Assembly: GCA_026396495.1 (NCBI GenBank)
Contig: JAPLWR010000027.1
Location: 2,025 to 11,896, forward strand
Direction: 5' to 3'
Length of the DNA: 9,872 nt
Source of the DNA: Candidatus Magasanikiibacteriota bacterium
GTDB lineage: Bacteria; Patescibacteriota; Patescibacteriia; Magasanikbacterales; UBA10003
This document shows positions 1-5,700 of the stretch, piece after piece. Position 1 is the first letter of the stretch. The number at the start of each line of letters is the position of its first letter. A program made the translations under genes and the position numbers. The notes under the pieces were generated by a model, which did not search any database, was not told where the DNA came from, and saw nothing but the letters and a program-made list of their open reading frames with translations.

Positions 1-1
1 C

Positions 2-487
2 CAAGGTGATTTTGTGGATTTAGCCAAGCATGTGATGCATGAATTAAAACCCCGGTTGTCTAGAAAATTAAAAATGGAGTTAGTAAATAATGTTAAGGGC
101 AAAGTAGAGGCAGAAGTAGATGCAGATAAAATTTTGAATGTAATTTTTAACTTTGTGGACAATGCTATCAAATATACTGAGTCGGGTAAGATTTCTATTG
201 TTTTGGAAAAAGATCAGCAAAAAATTATTGTCAGGATTAAAGACACTGGTATTGGGCTAAGCGCCGAAGACAAAGAAAAAGTGTTTAGCAAATTTTTTAG
301 AAGCAAGGATGTCTTGGCTGCAGTGGGCAGAAGCGGTACTGGCTTGGGTTTATACATCGCGGCCAAGTTTGTGGCTGGTCATAACGGAGAAATTTGGTGT
401 GATAGTCCCGGAAAAGATCAAGGTAGTGAGTTTGGTTTTAGTGTACCTCTAAAACAGGCCGTAAAAGTTACTCAAGTAGAGGCTTAA
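2..487 (+). CDS. Sensor histidine kinase, C-terminal ATPase part (5' partial)
   Basis: This is the C-terminal end of a sensor histidine kinase; the reading frame is open to the left edge, so the sensor part and most of the dimerisation domain lie outside. What remains is a HATPase_c domain, which binds ATP and phosphorylates the conserved histidine of the kinase for transfer to a response regulator. The N box is visible as NFVDNAIKYT, the G1 box as DTGIGL, the F box as FSKFFR and the G2 box as GTGLGLYIA, in the correct order and spacing. The protein ends about 30 residues after the G2 box, which is normal. The phospho-accepting histidine is not in the window, and no response regulator follows. 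A new promoter begins just behind the stop codon, so this gene closes its own transcription unit. The family assignment is secure; the signal sensed is unknown. Confidence 0.93.
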   Translation, partial: QGDFVDLAKHVMHELKPRLSRKLKMELVNNVKGKVEAEVDADKILNVIFNFVDNAIKYTESGKISIVLEKDQQKIIVRIKDTGIGLSAEDKEKVFSKFFRSKDVLAAVGRSGTGLGLYIAAKFVAGHNGEIWCDSPGKDQGSEFGFSVPLKQAVKVTQVEA

Positions 488-494
488 AACAGGT

Positions 495-523
495 TTGACA
501 AGAGGTTAAGCTTGAGTTAAAAT
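495..523 (+). promoter_or_regulatory. Sigma70-type promoter for bactofilin operon
   Basis: The -35 box TTGACA (495-500) and -10 box TAAAAT (518-523) are separated by exactly 17 bases. They lie between the kinase stop codon and the bactofilin start at 560. Transcription would begin near 530, giving a short AT-rich leader without a clear Shine-Dalgarno sequence. Confidence 0.75.
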
Positions 524-559
524 AGAGCTACTTTTAAGTTAATCTTAATTTTATAAAAT

Positions 560-976
560 ATGAGCGACAAATACGCTGGACAAGCAGGGGGAGATGTAGA
601 AACTATTGTAGGCCCTTCTGTTAAAGTAGAAGGAGAATTTGTGTCCGAAGGCAATATTATTATTGAAGGACAGGTTACTGGTAAGATTAAAACTTCCAAA
701 CAATTACGGGTAGAAGAAGGGGCAAAAGTTAATGCTGATGTAGCAGCTGATAGCGCAGTTGTTTCTGGAGAGATCAGAGGCAATATGCGTTTAACCACTA
801 CTTTAGAATTAACACCTACTGCTAAAGTTTACGGGGATGTTACAACTAAAACTTTAATCGTATCCGCCGGCGCTGTTTTACAAGGCCATACTATAATGGA
901 TGAAAGTGAAAAGAGCAAAGGTAAATCAGGAAAGAAATCAGAAGGATATGACGAAAGCTCTGTTGCGGTCATCTAA
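560..976 (+). CDS. Bactofilin (polymer-forming cytoskeletal protein)
   Basis: Bactofilins self-assemble into filaments or patches on the inner face of the membrane and help organise cell shape and wall synthesis. The 138-residue protein has the family layout: a short disordered N-terminus; a central right-handed beta-helix (about residues 15-112) made of repeating valine/isoleucine- and glycine-rich turns, for example VKVEGEFVSEGNIIIEGQVTG and the later AKVYGDVTTKTLIVSAGAVLQG; and a short charged, lysine/serine-rich tail. There is no signal peptide or membrane helix, as expected. The start ATG at 560 sits 36 bases behind a good promoter but has no clear ribosome binding site, like several genes here. 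The end overlaps the next gene by 29 bases if that gene starts at 948. The family call is confident; the cellular role in this organism is inferred from the family. Confidence 0.9.
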   Translation: MSDKYAGQAGGDVETIVGPSVKVEGEFVSEGNIIIEGQVTGKIKTSKQLRVEEGAKVNADVAADSAVVSGEIRGNMRLTTTLELTPTAKVYGDVTTKTLIVSAGAVLQGHTIMDESEKSKGKSGKKSEGYDESSVAVI

Positions 977-1889
977 AGCTCATCTTGATTCGGAAAAAGT
1001 AAAAAAAGAATTACAATTTTTAATTAGAAGTGGGGGGGTAAAAACCATTACTTCTAAAAGTAAAAGAATTGGGTTGGAATCTTCCTCGGCTTACTCTTTA
1101 GAAAGAAAGGGGACAGATGGTTATCTTTACCTTTACGATTCTTATTTACAAGATCCGGAATACAAGAATATCATCGCTAACATTGAAAAACGTTTGCGTG
1201 ATTTTGAAATTTTTGGTAAAACAATCAAGTTGTCTTCTTTTACTAACCCCAAGGTTTTAATAGAAGATGACATGCGTCATGGTATTAAGACAGTTATTAT
1301 TGTAGGAAATGATGATAGTTTTATTAGAATTTTGTCTAGGGCAGCGGATTTGAATGTGACTTTTGGTTTTATTCCCGTGGGACAAAAGAAGAATCATTTT
1401 GCTGAGGTTTTGGGAGTTCCTTTAAATGAAAAGGCTTGTGAAGTAATTTCTGCCAGAAAAATAGAAAAATTGGATTATGCTACTATTAATGAAAAGAATT
1501 TTTTCATTTGTTATTTATATATTCCCGCCGCTAGATTAAAAGTGCAGTGTGACGAAAGCTTTACAGCTGATTTGCGTCAGGATAAATTTGAAATAGCCAT
1601 TGCTAATTTATTACCTCCACCTTTTGAGAGTCAAAGATTTCAATTACATCCACAAGATGGACAGATGGAAATATATTTTAGACCAGCTGCCGGAGGGATG
1701 CTAGCTAATTTAATGGGTGGCAAAAAGAAAAAACAAATCAGCACATTTTATTTTAAGAAAATTTTGTTAAAAATGGAAAAGCCTGCTTTAGTAATTGCTG
1801 ATGGCAGAGAATCTAAAGAAGCCATGATTACTATTGAGATCAACAAAAAAAAGTTAGCCATGATTGTAGGCAAGGAAAGACAATTTTAA
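948..1889 (+). CDS. Diverged diacylglycerol kinase/NAD kinase-fold protein
   Basis: The protein resembles the DAGK catalytic (YegS/LCB5-like) fold, which normally phosphorylates lipids. From the upstream ATG at 900, residues 130-174 read as the core: a strand KTVIIVGNDDSFIRIL where the family has GGDGT, followed by FGFIPVGQKKNHFAEVLGVP where the family has PxGTxNDxAxxLGIP. Both nucleotide-binding motifs are therefore altered. The C-terminal half (about 180-329) is beta-rich and lysine-rich, compatible with the second beta-sandwich domain of these kinases. The ATG at 948 is preferred because the ATG at 900 would force a 77-base overlap with the bactofilin; neither has an ideal ribosome binding site. 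The gene is cotranscribed with the bactofilin and ends three bases before tRNA-Val. The fold is moderately certain; enzymatic activity is doubtful given the motif changes. Confidence 0.7.
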   Translation: MTKALLRSSKAHLDSEKVKKELQFLIRSGGVKTITSKSKRIGLESSSAYSLERKGTDGYLYLYDSYLQDPEYKNIIANIEKRLRDFEIFGKTIKLSSFTNPKVLIEDDMRHGIKTVIIVGNDDSFIRILSRAADLNVTFGFIPVGQKKNHFAEVLGVPLNEKACEVISARKIEKLDYATINEKNFFICYLYIPAARLKVQCDESFTADLRQDKFEIAIANLLPPPFESQRFQLHPQDGQMEIYFRPAAGGMLANLMGGKKKKQISTFYFKKILLKMEKPALVIADGRESKEAMITIEINKKKLAMIVGKERQF

Positions 1890-1892
1890 AAT

Positions 1893-1969
1893 GGGCAGTT
1901 AGCTCAGTTGGTTAGAGCGAACGGTTTACATCCGTTAGGTCATAGGTTCGAATCCTATACTGCCAACCA
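1893..1969 (+). tRNA. tRNA-Val (anticodon TAC)
   Basis: The cloverleaf is complete. Acceptor strand GGGCAGT pairs with ACTGCCA except at the first position. The D arm is GCTC/GAGC with a normal GG-containing loop. The anticodon stem AACGG/CCGTT carries loop TTTACAT, so the anticodon is TAC (valine). The T arm is ATAGG/CCTAT with the standard loop TTCGAAT. The discriminator is A and CCA is encoded (1967-1969). Position 1:72 is G opposite A, an unusual mismatch. The gene starts three bases after the stop of the DAGK-like gene and has no promoter of its own, so it is probably processed from that operon's transcript. Confidence 0.95.
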
Positions 1970-1970
1970 A

Positions 1971-1998
1971 AAAACTCTGTTGTGTAACAGAGTTTTTT
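1971..1998 (+). terminator. Intrinsic terminator after tRNA-Val
   Basis: The stem CTCTGTT (1975-1981) pairs with AACAGAG (1986-1992) around the loop GTGT and is followed by six T. A run of A precedes the stem, so it could also act on the other strand. It closes the bactofilin/DAGK-like/tRNA-Val unit. Confidence 0.88.
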
Positions 1999-2022
1999 GT
2001 TTGTAATTGTTTTAAAAAACTC

Positions 2023-2051
2023 TTGACAAAAAAGTAGTTTTATAACATAAT
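2023..2051 (+). promoter_or_regulatory. Strong sigma70-type promoter for the carbonic-anhydrase-like gene
   Basis: The -35 box TTGACA (2023-2028) and -10 box CATAAT (2046-2051) have a 17-base spacer. The ribosome binding site AGGAG (2069-2073) lies 5 bases before the ATG at 2079. Together with the terminator at 3159-3187 this makes a monocistronic unit. Confidence 0.82.
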
Positions 2052-2078
2052 ACAACTTCGTTCTTTTCAGGAGAAGTC

Positions 2079-3146
2079 ATGTTTTTTACTATTCCCAGAA
2101 CGCCCGAAGAGCAGTTGGAATTGATTCTACGGCTTAATCGGCAACATTCTTTGATCTTTTCCAGTCCTGATGCAAAGTTGGCCAGAAGGAGGCATCGGGC
2201 TAAGCATCCAACAGAAATTGGGGCTTTTAAGTGCATGGATGGTCGTATTCATATTCCCTTGGCTACCAATACGCCTTTGGGAATTATCAAGCCCTGGCGT
2301 AATCTGGGTGGTATGTTTGACTTGGGTTGGCCTTACTTTGCCAGAAGCGTGGCTAGTTGGGTCAATTATGCCATGGATCGTGGTCGTCAGGTTTTGATGT
2401 TAGTAACTTACCATTATTCCCGTGGGGATGTGCATCGAGGTTGTGCGGGTTTTGGCTATGATCAGGAAGCTTCGATTGTCGGCATGTCTCGTTTGAAGAA
2501 GCAGATGGAACACGTTTTTGGCGTCCATCATCAGGTCGTCTACCCTATTCTCTTTGGTTTTGAAACAGATTTGGAAGCTGGTGTTTTGCATGGGGAAAAT
2601 GGGGAAGTGGTTGACCTTTCTACTTTGCAGGGTGTTTCCAAAGACGATTTGATGCTGATGCTCATTCGTCTTTATCCTGATATGTCGTTGCAGATCCGTA
2701 AGGACTTGCTGCGTCTAGTCACAGGAAACATCGAACATACGGCTGAAGTTGCCGCTAGCAATCGCCCTCTGACTGAAACTGTCCATCGGGAATGGATCAT
2801 TGGTGTTGGTCGGGGGTTTGATTGGTTGCATGAACCTAATACCGCACTTTTGGTTGGTCCGTTTAGTCCTAATTTGGACGAACCAGTGGCTAAGGCGGCT
2901 GGAATTATTCGTTCCAATATGTTGGCCGGCAGTATTGATGATAAGAGTTTTGTTCTTTTGGCCTCGGCTTTTTACCGGGATTCCACGGGAATTGAGCCCC
3001 TATTGGCTAGGGAAAAAGCTTTGTTCTTGGGGGATTTCTCTGCTGCTACTATTCGTGAAAGATATCCGGATTTGGCTGATAAGATGCAGGTACTTTCGGT
3101 CACGGTAGATATGCAAACCAGAGCTTTGGAAATTGTTCGAACTTAA
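2079..3146 (+). CDS. Protein with beta-carbonic-anhydrase-like zinc motifs
   Basis: I do not recognise this 355-residue protein with certainty. Two short motifs match the zinc site of beta-class carbonic anhydrases: FKCMDGR (C52, D54, R56; the family has CxDxR, with zinc Cys plus the catalytic Asp-Arg pair) and DVHRGCAG (H119, C122; the family has HxxC). The first comes early and the second follows a hydrophobic strand (VLMLVTYH) about 65 residues later, close to the family spacing. The protein is much longer than a standard beta-CA (about 200-230 residues). The extra C-terminal half recalls the carboxysome shell type (CsoSCA), but no carboxysome genes are nearby. There is no signal peptide or membrane helix, so it is probably cytoplasmic. 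Its own strong promoter, good AGGAG site and terminator suggest steady expression. Carbon dioxide hydration is an inference from the motifs only; an unrelated zinc protein is possible. Confidence 0.5.
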   Translation: MFFTIPRTPEEQLELILRLNRQHSLIFSSPDAKLARRRHRAKHPTEIGAFKCMDGRIHIPLATNTPLGIIKPWRNLGGMFDLGWPYFARSVASWVNYAMDRGRQVLMLVTYHYSRGDVHRGCAGFGYDQEASIVGMSRLKKQMEHVFGVHHQVVYPILFGFETDLEAGVLHGENGEVVDLSTLQGVSKDDLMLMLIRLYPDMSLQIRKDLLRLVTGNIEHTAEVAASNRPLTETVHREWIIGVGRGFDWLHEPNTALLVGPFSPNLDEPVAKAAGIIRSNMLAGSIDDKSFVLLASAFYRDSTGIEPLLAREKALFLGDFSAATIRERYPDLADKMQVLSVTVDMQTRALEIVRT

Positions 3147-3158
3147 CCTAACCTTACA

Positions 3159-3187
3159 CAACCAGCACCAACGCTGGTTGTTTTTTT
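3159..3187 (+). terminator. Intrinsic terminator after the carbonic-anhydrase-like gene
   Basis: The eight-base stem CAACCAGC (3159-3166) pairs perfectly with GCTGGTTG (3173-3180) around loop ACCAAC and is followed by seven T. It is 12 bases behind the stop codon. Confidence 0.92.
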
Positions 3188-3201
3188 AAAAAACTTGATA
3201 T

Positions 3202-3231
3202 TTGGTAAACGCTATATGTTTGAGGTATAAT
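3202..3231 (+). promoter_or_regulatory. Probable promoter for the LAGLIDADG gene
   Basis: A perfect -10 box TATAAT (3226-3231) ends only six bases before the ATG at 3238. A weak -35 (TTGGTA, 3202-3207) lies 18 bases upstream. Transcription would begin at about the start codon, so the mRNA would be leaderless or nearly so. Confidence 0.55.
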
Positions 3232-3237
3232 ATAAAT

Positions 3238-3951
3238 ATGAAACCATTGTCTAAAATAAAAATTAAATGGTCCTCTGATTTCGCCTATGCGATCGGTTTG
3301 TTAACAACCGATGGTAATCTTTCACCAGATGGTAGACACATACTTTTTACTTCTAAAGATTTGGAATTAGCAGAAAAGTTTCAAATCGGTTTAGGTATTC
3401 AAGGTGAACACATCGGAAAAAAAAGTAGTGGGTCTTGCGCAGAGAAGAAGTATTTTGTAGTTCAATTTAGTGATAGTAATTTTTATAAGTTTTTATTAGA
3501 GATAGGATTAATGCCCAAAAAAACTTTTATAGTAAATAAAATTAAAATTCCCGCAAAATATTTTTTTGATTTTTTACGCGGAGAAATTGATGGCGATGGA
3601 TCAACATATTCATATTTTGATCCTCGTTGGAGATCTAGTTTTATGTTTTATATCTCTTTGTGTTGCGCTAGTCTTAAACATATTAATTGGATTAGGACGG
3701 AGATTTTTAAGTCATTAGGAATATGGGGTCATATTACAAAGAGTATAAATAGTTCTGCTTATCAATTAAAATATGCCAAGAGGGAGGGCTTGAAATTAAT
3801 CACTAAATTGTATTATAATGAAAGCGTTCTCTGTTTATCTAGAAAAAGAAACAAGATTGAAAATATCTTAGCTTTAAATAACCAATTAAGAGCCGCGGTG
3901 GCGAAAGAGCAGACGCACCATCTTGAGGTGGTGGCGACCGTAAGGTCATGA
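3238..3951 (+). CDS. Free-standing LAGLIDADG homing endonuclease
   Basis: LAGLIDADG endonucleases cut long specific DNA sites and spread their own gene by repair of the cut. This 237-residue protein has two copies of the signature helix, as in single-chain enzymes: FAYAIGLLTTDG (residues 15-26, metal-binding Asp25) and FLRGEIDGDG (112-121, Asp120). The spacing of about 95 residues and total length fit a two-repeat enzyme, and both acidic residues are intact. The ATG at 3238 is chosen because the longer frame from a TTG at 3202 would start inside the promoter. No intron or intein host frame surrounds it. The C-terminal 20 residues are the translation of the tRNA-Leu gene, with the stop codon inside the tRNA, so the natural C-terminus may have been lost or borrowed. 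A regulator using the same fold is less likely, because no HTH domain is visible. Confidence 0.85.
   Translation: MKPLSKIKIKWSSDFAYAIGLLTTDGNLSPDGRHILFTSKDLELAEKFQIGLGIQGEHIGKKSSGSCAEKKYFVVQFSDSNFYKFLLEIGLMPKKTFIVNKIKIPAKYFFDFLRGEIDGDGSTYSYFDPRWRSSFMFYISLCCASLKHINWIRTEIFKSLGIWGHITKSINSSAYQLKYAKREGLKLITKLYYNESVLCLSRKRNKIENILALNNQLRAAVAKEQTHHLEVVATVRS
3790..3819 (+). promoter_or_regulatory. Possible internal promoter for tRNA-Leu and downstream genes
   Basis: TTGAAA (3790-3795) and TATAAT (3814-3819) are 18 bases apart, inside the endonuclease gene. Transcription from about 3826 would give a 65-base leader before tRNA-Leu. The region is AT-rich, so chance occurrence cannot be excluded. Confidence 0.4.
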
Positions 3952-3974
3952 GGGTGCAAGTCCCTCCCGCGGCA
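3892..3974 (+). tRNA. tRNA-Leu (anticodon GAG) with atypical D- and T-loops
   Basis: The class II cloverleaf is well formed. Acceptor GCCGCGG pairs perfectly with CCGCGGC (3967-3973). The D stem is GCG/CGC. The anticodon stem CCATC/GGTGG carries loop TTGAGGT (GAG, leucine, at 3925-3927). The long variable arm is GACC-GTAA-GGTC. The T stem is GAGGG/CCCTC. Discriminator A (3974) fits leucine; CCA is not encoded. The oddities are in the loops: the D-loop AAAGAGCAGA lacks the G18-G19 pair, and the T-loop is TGCAAGT instead of TTCAAGT, so position 55 is G. These bases normally form the tRNA elbow. The 5' 60 bases overlap the end of the endonuclease frame, and a membrane-protein gene starts eight bases behind. 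It could be a functional variant, a specialised non-translational tRNA, or a decaying copy; the intact stems argue against decay. Confidence 0.85.
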
Positions 3975-3982
3975 TTAAAATT

Positions 3983-4231
3983 ATGAGAATACTTTGGATT
4001 TTAGGAATTCCCATTGGTGTACTTTTTGTCATCTATACAGAATGGTTTTATCAAAATTTTGGTACAATTGACTGGGCGGAACAAAAATTAGGATCTAATG
4101 GTGGTACTAGATTATTTTACAAGTTACTCGGGTTGATTATTATTATCATTTCCATTTTAGGAGTTTCCGGGGCCTTGGGAGGAATTGTTTTGGGCATTTT
4201 TGGTGGCATGTTTTCCGGTCTGGCCAAATAA
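3983..4231 (+). CDS. Small two-helix membrane protein
   Basis: I do not recognise this 82-residue protein. It has a hydrophobic N-terminal segment (residues 4-20) followed by a short polar stretch with DWAEQKLGSNGG (about 30-41). A longer hydrophobic C-terminal stretch (about 49-79) is rich in isoleucine and glycine. This suggests two membrane passes with a small loop. Such proteins are common and uncharacterised in reduced bacterial genomes. The ATG lies eight bases after the 3' end of tRNA-Leu with no ribosome binding site of its own, so the mRNA is probably freed when the tRNA 3' end is trimmed, or is translated from a leaderless transcript. The methyltransferase gene starts 24 bases downstream on the same strand, so they probably share a transcript. 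Confidence 0.7.
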   Translation: MRILWILGIPIGVLFVIYTEWFYQNFGTIDWAEQKLGSNGGTRLFYKLLGLIIIIISILGVSGALGGIVLGIFGGMFSGLAK

Positions 4232-4255
4232 TAAACCAAAATTTAATATAAAAAT

Positions 4256-4810
4256 ATGATCATTGAAACATCAGGCGGTAGTAAATTATTAGATCCTAAG
4301 TTAATTTTGCAGAAATTAGGTTTAAAAGATAAAATGGTGGTGGCGGATTTGGGTTGTGGAGCTGTGGGCCACTTTGTTTTTCCGGCGTCACGCATGGTGG
4401 GTAAAGATGGTAAAGTTTATGCCGTGGATATTCAACGTTCAGTTTTAGAAAATATTGAGAAACGTGCTGATTTGGAAAATTTAGAAAATATCGTGGGAGT
4501 CTGGAGTGATTTGGAAAGATTGGGTGCTACTAAAGTAGAAAGCGAGAGTGTGGATGCAGCTATTTTAATTAATACTTTGTTTCAAAATAAAGATAGAGAA
4601 ACAATCTTAAAAGAAGCCAGACGTTTGTTAAAAGTTGGTGGAAAATTATTGGTGGTTGATTGGTTGTTAACTAGTTCACCATTTGGCCCGCCAGTAGAAG
4701 GCAGGGTAGACCCATTTTGGGTGGAGCAAATAGGGGATCAGCTGGGTTTACGTTTGATGGAGAAATTTTCTGCCGGTAAATATCATTATGGATTAATTTT
4801 TGAAAAATAA
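4256..4810 (+). CDS. Class I SAM-dependent methyltransferase
   Basis: The 184-residue protein has the Rossmann-like fold of class I methyltransferases, which transfer a methyl group from S-adenosylmethionine. Motif I is VVADLGCGAVG (residues 28-38). The acidic residue ending strand 2 is in VYAVDI (D58), contacting the ribose. Strand 4 is VDAAILINTLF (99-109), and the post-motif strand is LLKVGGKLLVVDW (124-136). Length and arrangement are close to the UbiE/Methyltransf_11 type. The substrate cannot be read from the sequence; the short C-terminal part offers only a small recognition region (about 140-165), rich in proline and glycine. No signal peptide is present. It overlaps the next gene by 11 bases, indicating translational coupling with a membrane protein. 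Confidence 0.88.
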   Translation: MIIETSGGSKLLDPKLILQKLGLKDKMVVADLGCGAVGHFVFPASRMVGKDGKVYAVDIQRSVLENIEKRADLENLENIVGVWSDLERLGATKVESESVDAAILINTLFQNKDRETILKEARRLLKVGGKLLVVDWLLTSSPFGPPVEGRVDPFWVEQIGDQLGLRLMEKFSAGKYHYGLIFEK

Positions 4811-5216
4811 ATTTATGTATTCATTAGGAAATTTTTTTACGACTCAGTATTGGTTTGGACAAACTCCTTTTTTAGGTAAGCCTGCCTTGTGGGCTATGGT
4901 TATTATTTTTGGTGTGATGTTGGTTGGAGGGGTAATTATTAACACCTTGGCCAAGGGACAAAAATATGGCAAACCTTTGTCTAGGGGATTGAGCAAAATT
5001 GCCAGGATGTTGGGAGTGATGGGCTTTTTTGCTTTTGTTCTTTTTTTCTTTCGTTATGAATTTGTAGCTATTTTGTCTCGTCGTTTTATGTTTGGTCTTT
5101 GGTTTGTTGGGTTAGTTGTTTGGGTTGTCTTTATCATTAAATATTTTATTAAAGTTGTGCCTAAACAAATGGCGGATAAAAGGGAGCAAGAAAGATTAAA
5201 AAAATATTTACCATAA
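4800..5216 (+). CDS. Three-helix membrane protein of unknown function
   Basis: I do not recognise this 138-residue protein. Three hydrophobic segments are visible: about residues 30-50 (WAMVIIFGVMLVGGVIIN), 66-90 (a phenylalanine-rich stretch around GFFAFVLFFF) and 98-118 (FGLWFVGLVVWVVFIIKYF). A basic segment with KYGKPLSRGLSKIAR lies between helices 1 and 2, and a strongly charged tail (KREQERLKKYLP) suggests a cytoplasmic C-terminus. The ATG at 4800 overlaps the methyltransferase end by 11 bases; the ATG at 4815, just behind that stop codon, is a possible alternative start. The coupling implies both proteins are made together and perhaps act together at the membrane, but nothing shows this directly. 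Confidence 0.72.
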   Translation: MKNKFMYSLGNFFTTQYWFGQTPFLGKPALWAMVIIFGVMLVGGVIINTLAKGQKYGKPLSRGLSKIARMLGVMGFFAFVLFFFRYEFVAILSRRFMFGLWFVGLVVWVVFIIKYFIKVVPKQMADKREQERLKKYLP

Positions 5217-5234
5217 ATTTTTCTAAGGGGGATT

Positions 5235-5594
5235 ATGTATACTCAAAAAATCGGGCGCTACGGAGAAAATTTGGCGGCCCGATTTTTAATTAGTAAAGGC
5301 TTTAAGATTTTGGCGAGGAATTTTCAGACCCGCTATGGGGAGTTAGATTTGGTGGCGGAAAGGGAGGGTGTGATTCATTTTGTAGAAGTAAAAACCAGAA
5401 CTGGACTTAGGAGTGGGGAGCCAGAAGAAGCAATTAATTATTTTAAAATGCGGCGATTACAAAGCGCGGCGCAAAGTTTTTTGTTGTCGCGTAATCTAGT
5501 TGATGTGGGGTGTCAATTTGACTCTGTGGCTTTGGTTTTGGATTTAAAGGCTAAAAAAGCCAAAGTCAGATTGATAGAAAATATCATATTTTAG
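5235..5594 (+). CDS. yraN: YraN/UPF0102 family nuclease-like protein
   Basis: The 119-residue protein matches the UPF0102 (YraN) family in length and motif order. It starts with GRYGENLAARFL (residues 7-18), then GFKILARNF (22-30), RYGELDLVA (33-41) and HFVEVKTRT (48-56). The Glu11, Asp38, Glu51 and Lys53 set corresponds to the PD-(D/E)XK restriction-endonuclease-like active site. The family is widespread and thought to bind or cut DNA, perhaps in recombination or repair, but its exact role is unsettled. A ribosome binding site AAGGGGG lies a few bases before the ATG. The gene is 18 bases after the preceding membrane-protein gene, so it is likely the last gene of that operon. A new promoter starts just behind it. 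Confidence 0.92.
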   Translation: MYTQKIGRYGENLAARFLISKGFKILARNFQTRYGELDLVAEREGVIHFVEVKTRTGLRSGEPEEAINYFKMRRLQSAAQSFLLSRNLVDVGCQFDSVALVLDLKAKKAKVRLIENIIF

Positions 5595-5615
5595 CCAAAT
5601 TTTTCCCAAGACCTC

Positions 5616-5644
5616 TTGACAAAGGGACTAATTTGTGCTATACT
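5616..5644 (+). promoter_or_regulatory. Strong sigma70-type promoter for the truncated membrane gene
   Basis: The -35 box TTGACA (5616-5621) and -10 box TATACT (5639-5644) have a 17-base spacer. The leader contains a small hairpin, AGGGA (5670-5674) with TCCCT (5680-5684). A strong ribosome binding site GGAGG (5690-5694) stands six bases before the GTG start at 5701, and together these decide the start. Confidence 0.82.
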
Positions 5645-5700
5645 TGAATGTTTTCCGGTTCTTTGGACAAGGGAGCTTTTCCCTCAGCTGGAGGTGTGCC

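Noticed and set aside
2012..2917. Minus-strand frames opposite the carbonic-anhydrase-like gene
   Set aside because: No ribosome binding sites or domains, and they oppose a gene with full expression signals.
3238..3974. Group I intron interrupting tRNA-Leu with the endonuclease inside
   Set aside because: The tRNA is complete and uninterrupted at 3892-3974, and no 5' tRNA half lies before the endonuclease.
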